64,000 nucleotides of DNA from Chamaea fasciata (taxonomy: Eukaryota; Chordata; Aves; Passeriformes; Sylviidae). Below are positions 34,503 through 48,112 of this stretch, piece after piece. The position numbers and the translations under genes are program-made. Position 1 is the stretch's first letter. Each line of letters opens with the position of its first letter. Where the stretch lies: contig JARCOQ010000002.1 in NCBI GenBank assembly GCA_029207755.1, forward strand, positions 113,633,745 to 113,697,744, read 5' to 3'. The notes beneath the pieces are model-generated. The model saw only the letters and a list, made by a program, of their open reading frames with translations, searched no databases and was not told where the DNA came from.

Positions 34503-36306
34503 GGCTTGATCCTATTTGTTCTCTGATTTCCAGATATCATTCCCTTTCCCAAAAAGAAGGCTTTCCCTTTTGGGAAAGGGAATGAAATCTGCGGATTTCG
34601 ATGAGCAATAATTGGGAAATTTTCAGTCCATGTCCTTGTACTTCTGCTCATGTCAATCGCTTTTATGATTTTTGCCAAGATTCTGAATTATTTACTGATT
34701 TGTTTTTTTTTTTTTTGGGACAATCCATTTCTGTCAATTCTTCTCCACTCTCTTTCTATGCATGTCTTCCCTGAGTTCAGGATTTCAATTGGAGTCATTT
34801 GGGCAAGCTTGGCACCTTTGCACTGCCCCTGCTTTCATCTCTGGCCATTCAGTGGTAATCAGCCTTTTTCCCGAATTTTCAGGTTTTTTCAGTCGCGTGC
34901 TTTTTGGATCACATCTCCACTCCAGAGCGCTTGATCCACTTTATCCTCTGATTTCCAGATTTCATTCCCTTTCCCGAAAGGAAGGCTTTCCCTTTCGGGA
35001 AAGGGAATGAAATCTGCTGATTTCAATGAGCAATAATTGGGCAAGCTTCGGTCCATGTCCTTGCACTTCTGCTCATCCCATCTGCTTTTATGATTTTCAC
35101 CTGGCCGCAAAAATATTCCTGCTTTTTTTCTTTGTTTTTCGTGACATTTTATTCATATCAATTCTTCTCCACTCTCTTTCTATGCATGTCTTCCCTGAGT
35201 TCAGGATTTCAATTGGAGTCATTTGGGCAAGCTTGGCACCTTTGCACTGCCCCTGATTTCATCTCTGGCCATTCGGTGCTAATTGCACAGTTTCCAGATT
35301 TTCTCGTATTTTTTCACTTGCGTGCTTTTTGGATCACATCTGCTCTCCAGAGCGCATGATCCCCTTTTGTTCTCTGATTTCCAGATATCATTCCCTTTCC
35401 TAGAAAGAAGGCGTTCCCTTTTGGGAAAGGGAATGTAATCTGCCCATAGCAATGAGCAATAATTGGGGAAGCTTTGGTCCTTGTCGCTGCACTTCTGCTC
35501 ATCCCATTTGCTTTTATGGTTTTAACCCAGCGTCCAAAATTTTCCTTATTTTATTTCTCTTTTTTTCGTGACATTTCATTCATGTCAATTCTTCTCCACT
35601 CTCTTTCTATGCATGTCTTCCCTGAGTTCAGGATTTCAATTGGAGTCATTTGGGCAAGCTTGGCACTTTTGCACTGCCCCTGCTTTCATCTCTGGCCATT
35701 CGGTGCTAATTGCGCAGTTTCCGGATTTTCTCGGATTTTCTCACTTGCGTGCTTTTTGGATCACATCTCCACTCCAGAGCGCTTGATCCACTTTATCCTC
35801 TGATTTCCAGATTTCATTCCCTTTCCCGAAAGGAAGGCTTTCCCTTTCGGGAAAATGAATGAAATCTGCTGATTTCAATGAGCAATAATTGGGCAAGCTT
35901 CGGTCCATGTCCCTGCACTTCTGCTCATCCCATCTGCTTTTATGGTTTTCACCAGGCCTCAAAACCTTTCCTTTTTTTTCTTTGTTTTTTTTGACATTTC
36001 ATGGATTTCAATTTTTCTCCAATCTCTTTCTATGCATGTCTTCCCTGAGTTCAGGATTTCAATTGGAGTCATTTGGGCAAGCTTGGCACCTTTGCACTGC
36101 CCCTGCTTTCATCTCTGGCCATTCGGTGCTAATTGCGCAGTTTCCGGATTTTCTCGGATTTTTTCACTTGCGTGCTTTTTGGATCACATCTGCTGTCCAG
36201 AGGGCTTGATCCTATTTGTTCTCTGATTTCCAGATATCATTCCCTTTCCCAAAAAGAAGGCTTTCCCTTTTGGGAAAGGGAATGAAATCTGCGCATTTCG
36301 ATGAGC

Positions 36307-39178
36307 AATAACTGGGAAATTTTCGGTCCATGTCCTTGTACTTCTGCTCATGTCAGTTGCTTTTATGATTTTCGCCAAGATTCTGAATTATTTACTGATT
36401 TGTTTTTTTTTTTTTTGGGACAATTCATTTCTGTCAGTTCTTCTCAACTCTCTTTCTATGCATGTCTTCCCTGAGTTCAGGATTTCAATTGGAGTAATTT
36501 GGGCAAGCTTGGCACCTTTGCACTGCCCCTGCTTTCATCTCCGGCCATTCGGTGCTAATTGCGCAGTTTCCAGATTTTCTCGGATTTTTTCACTTGCGTG
36601 CTTTTTGGATCACATCTGCTCTCCAGAGCGCTTGATCCCCTTTGTTCTCTGATTTCCAGATATCATTCCCTTTCCTAGAAAGAAGGCTTTCCCTTTTGGG
36701 AAAGGGAATGTAATCTGCCCATAGCAATGAGCAATAATTGGGCAAGCTTTGGTCCTTGTCGCTGCACTTCTGCTCATCCCATTTGCTTTTATGGTTTTAA
36801 CCCAGTGCCGAAAATTTTCCGTATTTTATTTCTCTTTTTTTTGTGACATTTCATTCATGTCAATTCTTCTCCACTCTCTTTCTATGCATGTCTTCCCTGA
36901 GTTCAGGATTTCAATTGGAGTCATTTGGGCAAGCTTGGCACCTTTGCACTGCCCCTGCTTTCATCTCTGGCCATTCAGTGCTAATTGCGCCTTTTTCCCG
37001 AATTTTCAGGTTTTTTCACTCGCGTGCTTTTTGGATCACATCTCCACTCCAGAGCGCTTGATCCACTTTATCCTCTGATTTCCAGATTTCATTCCCTTTC
37101 CCGAAAGGAAGGCTTTCCCTTTCGGGAAAGGGAATGAAATCTGCTGATTTCAATGAGCAATAATTGGGCAAGCTTCGGTCCATGTCCTTGCACTTCTGCT
37201 CATCCCATCTGCTTTTATGATTTTCACCTGGCCGCAAAAATATTCCTGCTTTTTTTTTTGTTTTTCGTGACATTTTATTCATATCAATTCTTCTCCACTC
37301 TCTTTCTATGCATGTCTTCCCTGAGTTCAGGATTTCAATTGGAGTCATTTGGGCAAGCTTGGCACCTTTGCACTGCCCCTGCTTTCATCTCTGGCCATTC
37401 GGTGCTAATTGCGCAGTTTCCGGATTTTCTCGGATTTTCTCACTTGCGTGCTTTTTGGATCACATCTCCACTCCAGAGCGCTTGATCCACTTTATCCTCT
37501 GATTTCCAGATTTCATTCCCTTTCCCGAAAGGAAGGCTTTCCCTTTCGGGAAAATGAATGAAATCTGCTGATTTCAATGAGCAATAATTGGGCAAGCTTC
37601 GGTCCATGTCCCTGCACTTCTGCTCATCCCATCTGCTTTTATGGTTTTCACCAGGCCTCAAAACCTTTCCTTTTTTTTCTTTGTTTTTTTTGACATTTCA
37701 TGGATTTCAATTTTTCTCCAATCTCTTTCTATGCATGTCTTCCCTGAGTTCAGGATTTCAATTGGAGTCATTTGGGCAAGCTTGGCACCTTTGCATTGCC
37801 CCTGCTTTCATCTCCGACCATTCGGTGCTAATTGCGCAGTTTCCAGATTTTCTCGTATTTTTTCACTTGCGTGCTTTTTGGATCACATCTGCTCTCCAGA
37901 GCGCTTGATCCCCTTTGTTCTCTGATTTCCAGATATCATTCCCTTTCCTAGAAAGAAGGCTTTCCCTTTTGGGAAAGGGAATGTAATCTGCCCATAGCAA
38001 TGAGCAATAATTGGGCAAGCTTTGGTCCTTGTCGCTGCACTTCTGCTCATCCCATTTGCTTTTATGGTTTTAACCCAGCGTCCAAAATTTTCCTTATTTT
38101 ATTTCTCTTTTTTTTGTGACATTTCATTCATGTCAATTCTTCTCCACTCTCTTTCTATGCATGTCTTCCCTGAGTTCAGGATTTCAATTGGAGTCATTTG
38201 GGCAAGCTTGGCACCTTTGCACTGCCCCTGCTTCCATCTCTGGCCATTCAGTGGTAATCAGCCTTTTTCCCGAATTTTCAGGTTTTTTCACTCGCGTGCT
38301 GTTTGGATCACATCTGCACTCCAGAGCGCTTGATCCACTTTATCCTCTGATTTCCAGATTTCATTCCCTTTCCCGAAAGGAAGGCTTTCCCTTTCGGGAA
38401 AGGGAATGAAATCTGCTGATTTCAATGAGCAATAATTGGGCAAGCTTTGGTCCTTGTCGCTGCACTTCTGCTCGTCCCATCTGTATTTATGGTTTTCCCC
38501 TGGCCTCAAAAATATTCCTTATTTTTTTCTTTGTTTTTTATGACATTTCATTCATGTCAATTCTTCTCCACTCTCTTTCTATGCATGTCTTCCCTGAGTT
38601 CAGGATTTCAATTGGAGTCATTTGGGCAAGCTTGGCACCTTTGCACTGCCCCTGCTTTCATCTCTGGCCATTCGGTGCTAATTGCGCAGTTTCCGGATTT
38701 TCTCGGATTTTTTCACTTGCGTGCTTTTTGGATCACATCTCCACTCCAGAGCGCTTGATCCACTTTATCCTCTGATTTCCAGATTTCATTCCCTTTCCCA
38801 AAAAGAAGGCTTTCCCTTTTGGGAAAGGGAATGAAATCTGCGCATTTCGATGAGCAATAACTGGGAAATTTTCGGTCCATGTCCTTGTACTTCTGCTCAT
38901 GTCAGTTGCTTTTATGATTTTCGCCAAGATTCTGAATTATTTACTGATTTGTTTTTTTTTTTTTTTGGGACAATTCATTTCTGTCAGTTCTTTTCAACTC
39001 TCTTTCTATGCATGTCTTCCCTGAGTTCAGGATTTCAATTGGAGTCATTTGGGCAAGCTTGGCACCTTTGCACTGCCCCTGCTTTCATCTCCGGCCATTC
39101 GGTGCTAATTGCGCAGTTTCCAGATTTTCTCGTATTTTTTCACTTGCGTGCTTTTTGGATCACATCTGCTCTCCAGAG
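36307..39178 (+). repeat. 11-mer duplication (4676-bp offset), copy 2
   Basis: Second copy of 31631-34502. I found no difference in the lines compared. Together with the four monomers between them the repeat unit is 11 monomers. Confidence 0.93.
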
Positions 39179-39276
39179 CGCTTGATCCCCTTTGTTCTCT
39201 GATTTCCAGATATCATTCCCTTTCCTAGAAAGAAGGCTTTCCCTTTTGGGAAAGGGAATGAAATCTGCTGATTTCA

Positions 39277-40620
39277 ATGAGCAATAATTGGGCAAGCTTT
39301 GGTCCTTGTCGCTGCACTTCTGCTCATCCCATTTGCTTTTATGGTTTTAACCCAGCGTCCAAAATTTTCCTTATTTTATTTCTCTTTTTTTTGTGACATT
39401 TCATTCCTGTCAATTCTTCTCCACTCTCTTTCTATGCATGTCTTTCCTGAGTTCAGGATTTCAATTGGAGTCATTTGGGCAAGCTTGGCACTTTTGCACT
39501 GCCCCTGCTTTCATCTCTGGCCATTCGGTGCTCATTGCGCAGTTTCCGGATTTTCTCGGATTTTCTCACTTGCGTGCTTTTTGGATCACATCTCCACTCC
39601 AGAGCGCTTGATCCACTTTATCCTCTGATTTCCAGATTTCATTCCCTTTCTCGAAAGGAAGGCTTTCCCTTTCGGGAAAATGAATGAAATCTGCTGATTT
39701 CAATGAGCAATAATTGGGCAAGCTTTGGTCCATGTCCCTGCACTTCTGCTCATCCCATCTGCTTTTATGGTTTTCACCAGGCCTCAAAACCTTTCCTTTT
39801 TTTTCTTTGTTTTTTTTGACATTTCATGGATTTCAATTTTTCTCCAATCTCTTTCTATGCATGTCTTCCCTGAGTTCAGGATTTCAATTGGAGTCATTTG
39901 GGCAAGCTTGGCACCTTTGCACTGCCCCTGCTTTCATCTCTGGCCATTTGGTGCTAATTGCGCAGTTTCCGGATTTTCTCGGATTTTTTCACTTGCGTGC
40001 TTTTTGGATCACATCTGCTGTCCAGAGGGCTTGATCCTATTTGTTCTCTGATTTCCAGATATCATTCCCTTTCCCAAAAAGAAGGCTTTCCCTTTTGGGA
40101 AAGGGAATGAAATCTGCGGATTTCGATGAGCAATAATTGGGAAATTTTCGGTCCATGTCCTTGTATTTCTGCTCATGTCAATCGCTTTTATGATTTTCGC
40201 CAAGATTCTGAATTATTTACTGATTTGTTTTTTTTTTTTTTGGACAATTCATTTCTGTCAATTCTTCTCCACTCTCTTTCTATGCATGTCTTCCCTGAGT
40301 TCAGGATTTCAATTGGAGTCATTTGGGCAAGCTTGGCACCTTTGCACTGCCCCTGCTTTCATCTCTGGCCATTCAGTGGTAAGCAGCCTTTTTCCCGAAT
40401 TTTCAGGTTTTTTCACTCGCGTGCTTTTTGGATCACATCTCCACTCCAGAGCGCTTGATCCACTTTATCCTCTGATTTCCAGATTTCATTCCCTTTCCCG
40501 AAAGGAAGGCTTTCCCTTTCGAGAAAGGGAATGAAATCTGCTGATTTCAATGAGCAATAATTGGGCAAGCTTCGGTCCATGTCCTTGCACTTCTGCTCAT
40601 CCCATCTGCTTTTATGATTT
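39277..40620 (+). repeat. 10-mer offset duplication (4254 bp), copy 1
   Basis: Matches 43531-44874 at 4254 bp with order N-Q-R-S. A private mark is cctttctcgaaagg in the hairpin left arm (39647/43901). Differences are more numerous than in the larger duplications: tctttcctg, ggccatttgg and tgtatttctg appear only here. Confidence 0.8.
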
Positions 40621-41231
40621 TCACCTGGCCGCAAAAATATTCCTGCTTTTTTCTTTGTTTTTCGTGACATTTTATTCATATCAATTCTTCTCCACTCTCT
40701 TTCTATGCATGTCTTCCCTGAGTTCAGGATTTCAATTGGAGTCATTTGGGCAAGCTTGGCACCTTTGCACTGCCCCTGATTTCATCTCTGGCCATTCGGT
40801 GCTAATTGCACAGTTTCCAGATTTTCTCGTATTTTTTCACTTGCGTGCTTTTTGGATCACATCTGCTCTCCAGAGCGCATGATCCCCTTTTGTTCTCTGA
40901 TTTCCAGATATCATTCCCTTTCCTAGAAAGAAGGCGTTCCCTTTTGGGAAAGGGAATGTAATCTGCCCATAGCAATGAGCAATAATTGGGGAAGCTTTGG
41001 TCCTTGTCGCTGCACTTCTGCTCATCCCATTTGCTTTTATGGTTTTAACCCAGCGTCCAAAATTTTCCTTATTTTATTTCTCTTTTTTTCGTGACATTTC
41101 ATTCATGTCAATTCTTCTCCACTCTCTTTCTATGCATGTCTTCCCTGAGTTCAGGATTTCAATTGGAGTCATTTGGGCAAGCTTGGCACTTTTGCACTGC
41201 CCCTGCTTTCATCTCTGGCCATTCGGTGCTA

Positions 41232-43432
41232 ATTGCGCAGTTTCCGGATTTTCTCGGATTTTCTCACTTGCGTGCTTTTTGGATCACATCTCCACTCCAG
41301 AGCGCTTGATCCACTTTATCCTCTGATTTCCAGATTTCATTCCCTTTCCCGAAAGGAAGGCTTTCCCTTTCGGGAAAATGAATGAAATCTGCTGATTTCA
41401 ATGAGCAATAATTGGGAAAGCTTTGGTCCATGTCCCTGCACTTCTGCTCATCCCATCTGCTTTTATGGTTTTCACCAGGCCTCAAAACCTTTCCTTTATT
41501 TTCTTTGTTTTTTTTGACATTTCATGGATTTCAATTTTTCTCCAATCTCTTTCTATGCATGTCTTCCCTGAGTTCAGGATTTCAATTGGAGTCATTTGGG
41601 CAAGCTTGGCACCTTTGCACTGCCCCTGCTTTCATCTCTGGCCATTCGGTGCTAATTGCGCAGTTTCCGGATTTTCTCGGATTTTTTCACTTGCGTGCTT
41701 TTTGGATCACATCTGCTGTCCAGAGGGCTTGATCCTATTTGTTCTCTGATTTCCAGATATCATTCCCTTTCCCAAAAAGAAGGCTTTCCCTTTTGGGAAA
41801 GGGAATGAAATCTGCGGATTTCGATGAGCAATAATTGGGAAATTTTCGGTCCATGTCCTTGTACTTCTGCTCATGTCTATCGCTTTTATGATTTTCGCCA
41901 AGATTCTGAATTATTTACTGATTTGTTTTTTTTTTTTTTGAGACAATTCATTTCTGTCAATTCTTCTCCACTCTCTTTCTATGCATGTCTTCCCTGAGTT
42001 CAGGATTTCAATTGGAGTCGTTTGGGCAAGCTTGGCACCTTTGCACTGCCCCTGCTTTCATCTCTGGCCATTCGGTGCTAATTGCGCAGTTTCCGGATTT
42101 TCTCGTATTTTTTCACTTGCGTGCTTTTTGGATCACATCTGCTGTCCAGAGGGCTTGATCCTATTTGTTCTCTGATTTCCAGATATCATTCCCTTTCCCA
42201 AAAAGAAGGCTTTCCCTTTTGGGAAAGGGAATGAAATCTGCGCATTTCGATGAGCAGTAACTGGGAAATTTTCGGTCCATGTCCTTGTACTTCTGCTCAT
42301 GTCAGTTGCTTTTATGATTTTTGCCAAGATTCTGAATTATTTACTGATTTGTTTTTTTTTTTTTTTGGGACAATTCATTTCTGTCAGTTCTTTTCAACTC
42401 TCTTTCTATGCATGTCTTCCCTGAGTTCAGGATTTCAATTGGAGTCATTTGGGCGAGCTTGGCACCTTTGCACTGCCCCTGATTTCATCTCTGGCCATTC
42501 GGTGCTAATTGCGCAGTTTCCAGATTTTCTCGTATTTTTTCACTTGCGTGCTTTTTGGATCACATCTGCTCTCCAGAGCGCATGATCCCCTTTTGTTCTC
42601 TGATTTCCAGATATCATTCCCTTTCCTAGAAAGAAGGCGTTCCCTTTTGGGAAAGGGAATGTATTCTGCCCATAGCAATGAGCAATATTTGGGGAAGCTT
42701 TGGTCCTTGTCGCTGCACTTCTGCTCATCCCATTTGCTTTTATGGTTTTAACCCAGCGTCCAAAATTTTCCTTATTTTATTTCTTTTTTTTTCGTGACAT
42801 TTCATTCCTGTCAATTCTTCTCCACTCTCTTTCTATGCATGTCTTCCCTGAGTTCAGGATTTCAATTGGAGTCATTTGGGCAAGCTTGGCACCTTTGCAC
42901 TGCCCCTGCTTTCATCTCTGGCCATTCGGTGCTAATTGCGCAGTTTCCGGATTTTCTCGGATTTTCTCACTTGCGTGCTTTTTGGATCACATCTCCACTC
43001 CAGAGCGCTTGATCCACTTTATCCTCTGATTTCCAGATTTCATTCCCTTTCCCGAAAGGAAGGCTTTCCCTTTTGGGAAAGGGAATGAAATCTGCTGATT
43101 TCAATGAGCAATAATTGGGCAAGCTTTGGTCCTTGTCGCTGCACTTCTGCTCATCCCATTTGCTTTTATGGTTTTAACCCAGCGTCCAAAATTTTCCTTA
43201 TTTTATTTCTCTTTTTTTTTGTGACATTTCATTCATGTCAATTCTTCTCCACTCTCTTTCTATGCATGTCTTCCCTGAGTTCAGGATTTCAATTGGAGTC
43301 ATTTGGGCAAGCTTGGCACCTTTGCACTGCCCCTGCTTTCATCTCTGGCCATTCGGTGCTAATTGCGCAGTTTCCAGATTTTCTCGGATTTTTTCACTTG
43401 CGTGCTTTTTGGATCACATCTGCTCTCCAGAG
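41232..43432 (+). repeat. 11-mer offset duplication (4680 bp), copy 1
   Basis: Order Q-R-R-N-N. Matches 45912-48112 at 4680 bp, including aattgggaaagctttgg (41411/46091), ctttattttctttg (41495/46175), catgtctatcg, gagcagtaac and agcaatatttgggg. Limits: 41231 (a versus c) on the left and 43433 (t versus c) on the right. Confidence 0.92.
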
Positions 43433-43530
43433 TGCTTGATCCCCTTTGTTCTCTGATTTCCAGATTTCATTCCCTTTCCTAGAAAGAAGGCTTTCCCTTT
43501 TGGGAAAGGGAATGAAATCTGCTGATTTCA

Positions 43531-44874
43531 ATGAGCAATAATTGGGCAAGCTTTGGTCCTTGTCGCTGCACTTCTGCTCATCCCATTTGCTTTTATGGTT
43601 TTAACCCAGCGTCCAAAATTTTCCTTATTTTATTTCTCTTTTTTTTGTGACATTTCATTCCTGTCAATTCTTCTCCACTCTCTTTCTATGCATGTCTTCC
43701 CTGAGTTCAGTATTTCAATTGGAGTCATTTGGGCAAGCTTGGCACCTTTGCACTGCCCCTGCTTTCATCTCTGGCCATTCGGTGCTAATTGCGCAGTTTC
43801 CGGATTTTCTCGGATTTTCTCACTTGCGTGCTTTTTGGATCACATCTCCACTCCAGAGCGCTTGATCCACTTTATCCTCTGATTTCCAGATTTCATTCCC
43901 TTTCTCGAAAGGAAGGCTTTCCCTTTCGGGAAAATGAATGAAATCTGCTGATTTCAATGAGCAATAATTGGGCAAGCTTTGGTCCATGTCCCTGCACTTC
44001 TGCTCATCCCATCTGCTTTTATGGTTTTCACCAGGCCTCAAAACCTTTCCTTTTTTTTCTTTGTTTTTTTTGACATTTCATGGATTTCAATTTTTCTCCA
44101 ATCTCTTTCTATGCATGTCTTCCCTGAGTTCAGGATTTCAATTGGAGTCATTTGGGCAAGCTTGGCACCTTTGCACTGCCCCTGCTTTCATCTCTGGCCA
44201 TTCGGTGCTAATTGCGCAGTTTCCGGATTTTCTCGGATTTTTTCACTTGCGTGCTTTTTGGATCACATCTGCTGTCCAGAGGGCTTGATCCTATTTGTTC
44301 TCTGATTTCCAGATATCATTCCCTTTCCCAAAAAGAAGGCTTTCCCTTTTGGGAAAGGGAATGAAATCTGCGGATTTCGATGAGCAATAATTGGGAAATT
44401 TTCGGTCCATGTCCTTGTACTTCTGCTCATGTCAATCGCTTTTATGATTTTCGCCAAGATTCTGAATTATTTACTGATTTGTTTTTTTTTTTTTTGTGAC
44501 AATTCATTTCTGTCAATTCTTCTCCACTCTCTTTCTATGCATGTCTTCCCTGAGTTCAGGATTTCAATTGGAGTCATTTGGGCAAGCTTGGCACCTTTGC
44601 ACTGCCCCTGCTTTCATCTCTGGCCATTCAGTGGTAATCAGCCTTTTTCCCGAATTTTCAGGTTTTTTCACTCGCGTGCTTTTTGGATCACATCTCCACT
44701 CCAGAGCGCTTGATCCACTTTATCCTCTGATTTCCAGATTTCATTCCCTTTCCCGAAAGGAAGGCTTTCCCTTTCGAGAAAGGGAATGAAATCTGCTGAT
44801 TTCAATGAGCAATAATTGGGCAAGCTTCGGTCCATGTCCATGCACTTCTGCTCATCCCATCTGCTTTTATGATT
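43531..44874 (+). repeat. 10-mer offset duplication (4254 bp), copy 2
   Basis: Counterpart of 39277-40620. It ends within the chimeric monomer at 44805, where the S-like opening changes to class Q at ttttcacc. Confidence 0.8.
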
Positions 44875-45227
44875 TTCACCAGGCCTCAAAACCTTTCCTT
44901 TTTTTTCTTTGTTTTTTTTGACATTTCATGGATTTCAATTTTTCTCCAATCTCTTTCTATGCATGTCTTCCCTGAGTTCAGGATTTCAATTGGAGTCATT
45001 TGGGCAAGCTTGGCACCTTTGCACTGCCCCTGCTTTCATCTCTGGCCATTCGGTGCTAATTGCGCAGTTTCCGGATTTTCTCGTATTTTTTCACTTGCGT
45101 GCTTTTTGGATCACATCTGCTGTCCAGAGGGCTTGATCCTATTTGTTCTCTGATTTCCAGATATCATTCCCTTTCCCAAAAAGAAGGCTTTCCCTTTTGG
45201 GAAAGGGAATGAAATCTGCGCATTTCG
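44805..45227 (+). repeat. Chimeric monomer S/Q
   Basis: Opens like class S (gcttttatgattttcacc) and continues like class Q (aggcctcaaaacc). It has a private base in catgtccatgcac. It is repeated exactly at 50336 in the second 13-mer copy. Confidence 0.86.
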
Positions 45228-45911
45228 ATGAGCAATAACTGGGAAATTTTCGGTCCATGTCCTTGTACTTCTGCTCATGTCAGTTGCTTTTATGATTTTC
45301 GCCAAGATTCTGAATTATTTACTGATTTGTGTTTTTTTTTTTTTGGGACAATTCATTTCTGTCAGTTCTTTTCAACTCTCTTTCTATGCATGTCTTCCCT
45401 GAGTTCAGGATTTCAATTGGAGTCATTTGGGCAAGCTTGGCACCTTTGCACTGCCCCTGCTTTCATCTCCGGCCATTCGGTGCTAATTGCGCAGTTTCCA
45501 GATTTTCTCGTATTTTTTCACTTGCGTGCTTTTTGGATCACATCTGCTCTCCAGAGCGCTTGATCCCCTTTGTTCTCTGATTTCCAGATATCATTCCCTT
45601 TCCTAGAAAGAAGGCGTTCCCTTTTGGGAAAGGGAATGTAATCTGCCCATAGCAATGAGCAATAATTGGGCAAGCTTTGGTCCTTGTCGCTGCACTTCTG
45701 CTCATCCCATTTGCTTTTATGGTTTTAACCCAGCGTCCAAAATTTTCCTTATTTTATTTCTCTTTTTTTTGTGACATTTCATTCATGTCAATTCTTCTCC
45801 ACTCTCTTTCTATGCATGTCTTCCCTGAGTTCAGGATTTCAATTGGAGTCATTTGGGCAAGCTTGGCACCTTTGCACTGCCCCTGCTTTCATCTCTGGCC
45901 ATTCGGTGCTC

Positions 45912-48112
45912 ATTGCGCAGTTTCCGGATTTTCTCGGATTTTCTCACTTGCGTGCTTTTTGGATCACATCTCCACTCCAGAGCGCTTGATCCACTTTATC
46001 CTCTGATTTCCAGATTTCATTCCCTTTCCCGAAAGGAAGGCTTTCCCTTTCGGGAAAATGAATGAAATCTGCTGATTTCAATGAGCAATAATTGGGAAAG
46101 CTTTGGTCCATGTCCCTGCACTTCTGCTCATCCCATCTGCTTTTATGGTTTTCACCAGGCCTCAAAACCTTTCCTTTATTTTCTTTGTTTTTTTTGACAT
46201 TTCATGGATTTCAATTTTTCTCCAATCTCTTTCTATGCATGTCTTCCCTGAGTTCAGGATTTCAATTGGAGTCATTTGGGCAAGCTTGGCACCTTTGCAC
46301 TGCCCCTGCTTTCATCTCTGGCCATTCGGTGCTAATTGCGCAGTTTCCGGATTTTCTCGGATTTTTTCACTTGCGTGCTTTTTGGATCACATCTGCTGTC
46401 CAGAGGGCTTGATCCTATTTGTTCTCTGATTTCCAGATATCATTCCCTTTCCCAAAAAGAAGGCTTTCCCTTTTGGGAAAGGGAATGAAATCTGCGGATT
46501 TCGATGAGCAATAATTGGGAAATTTTCGGTCCATGTCCTTGTACTTCTGCTCATGTCTATCGCTTTTATGATTTTCGCCAAGATTCTGAATTATTTACTG
46601 ATTTGTTTTTTTTTTTTTTGAGACAATTCATTTCTGTCAATTCTTCTCCACTCTCTTTCTATGCATGTCTTCCCTGAGTTCAGGATTTCAATTGGAGTCG
46701 TTTGGGCAAGCTTGGCACCTTTGCACTGCCCCTGCTTTCATCTCTGGCCATTCGGTGCTAATTGCGCAGTTTCCGGATTTTCTCGTATTTTTTCACTTGC
46801 GTGCTTTTTGGATCACATCTGCTGTCCAGAGGGCTTGATCCTATTTGTTCTCTGATTTCCAGATATCATTCCCTTTCCCAAAAAGAAGGCTTTCCCTTTT
46901 GGGAAAGGGAATGAAATCTGCGCATTTCGATGAGCAGTAACTGGGAAATTTTCGGTCCATGTCCTTGTACTTCTGCTCATGTCAGTTGCTTTTATGATTT
47001 TTGCCAAGATTCTGAATTATTTACTGATTTGTTTTTTTTTTTTTTTGGGACAATTCATTTCTGTCAGTTCTTTTCAACTCTCTTTCTATGCATGTCTTCC
47101 CTGAGTTCAGGATTTCAATTGGAGTCATTTGGGCGAGCTTGGCACCTTTGCACTGCCCCTGATTTCATCTCTGGCCATTCGGTGCTAATTGCGCAGTTTC
47201 CAGATTTTCTCGTATTTTTTCACTTGCGTGCTTTTTGGATCACATCTGCTCTCCAGAGCGCATGATCCCCTTTTGTTCTCTGATTTCCAGATATCATTCC
47301 CTTTCCTAGAAAGAAGGCGTTCCCTTTTGGGAAAGGGAATGTATTCTGCCCATAGCAATGAGCAATATTTGGGGAAGCTTTGGTCCTTGTCGCTGCACTT
47401 CTGCTCATCCCATTTGCTTTTATGGTTTTAACCCAGCGTCCAAAATTTTCCTTATTTTATTTCTTTTTTTTTCGTGACATTTCATTCCTGTCAATTCTTC
47501 TCCACTCTCTTTCTATGCATGTCTTCCCTGAGTTCAGGATTTCAATTGGAGTCATTTGGGCAAGCTTGGCACCTTTGCACTGCCCCTGCTTTCATCTCTG
47601 GCCATTCGGTGCTAATTGCGCAGTTTCCGGATTTTCTCGGATTTTCTCACTTGCGTGCTTTTTGGATCACATCTCCACTCCAGAGCGCTTGATCCACTTT
47701 ATCCTCTGATTTCCAGATTTCATTCCCTTTCCCGAAAGGAAGGCTTTCCCTTTTGGGAAAGGGAATGAAATCTGCTGATTTCAATGAGCAATAATTGGGC
47801 AAGCTTTGGTCCTTGTCGCTGCACTTCTGCTCATCCCATTTGCTTTTATGGTTTTAACCCAGCGTCCAAAATTTTCCTTATTTTATTTCTCTTTTTTTTT
47901 GTGACATTTCATTCATGTCAATTCTTCTCCACTCTCTTTCTATGCATGTCTTCCCTGAGTTCAGGATTTCAATTGGAGTCATTTGGGCAAGCTTGGCACC
48001 TTTGCACTGCCCCTGCTTTCATCTCTGGCCATTCGGTGCTAATTGCGCAGTTTCCAGATTTTCTCGGATTTTTTCACTTGCGTGCTTTTTGGATCACATC
48101 TGCTCTCCAGAG
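45912..48112 (+). repeat. 11-mer offset duplication (4680 bp), copy 2
   Basis: Counterpart of 41232-43432. It is joined at 48105-48112 to a copy of the 32.8 kb segment within the shared ctccagag. Confidence 0.92.

Larger units (their letters stand above)
32795..43159 (+). repeat. Large duplication (20,841-bp offset), copy 1
   Basis: Twenty-five monomer starts follow in the same class order as from 53742. The 20,841-bp offset is constant, so no length change has occurred in any poly-T. Private single-base marks are all shared: 33796 gctcgtccc, 34625 tttcagtcc, 39444 tctttcctg, 40165 tgtatttctg, 41878 catgtctatcg, 42256 gagcagtaac and 42662 gggaatgtattctg. The left edge is in ctccagag at 32795; the right edge is only the window end. 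Confidence 0.94.
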
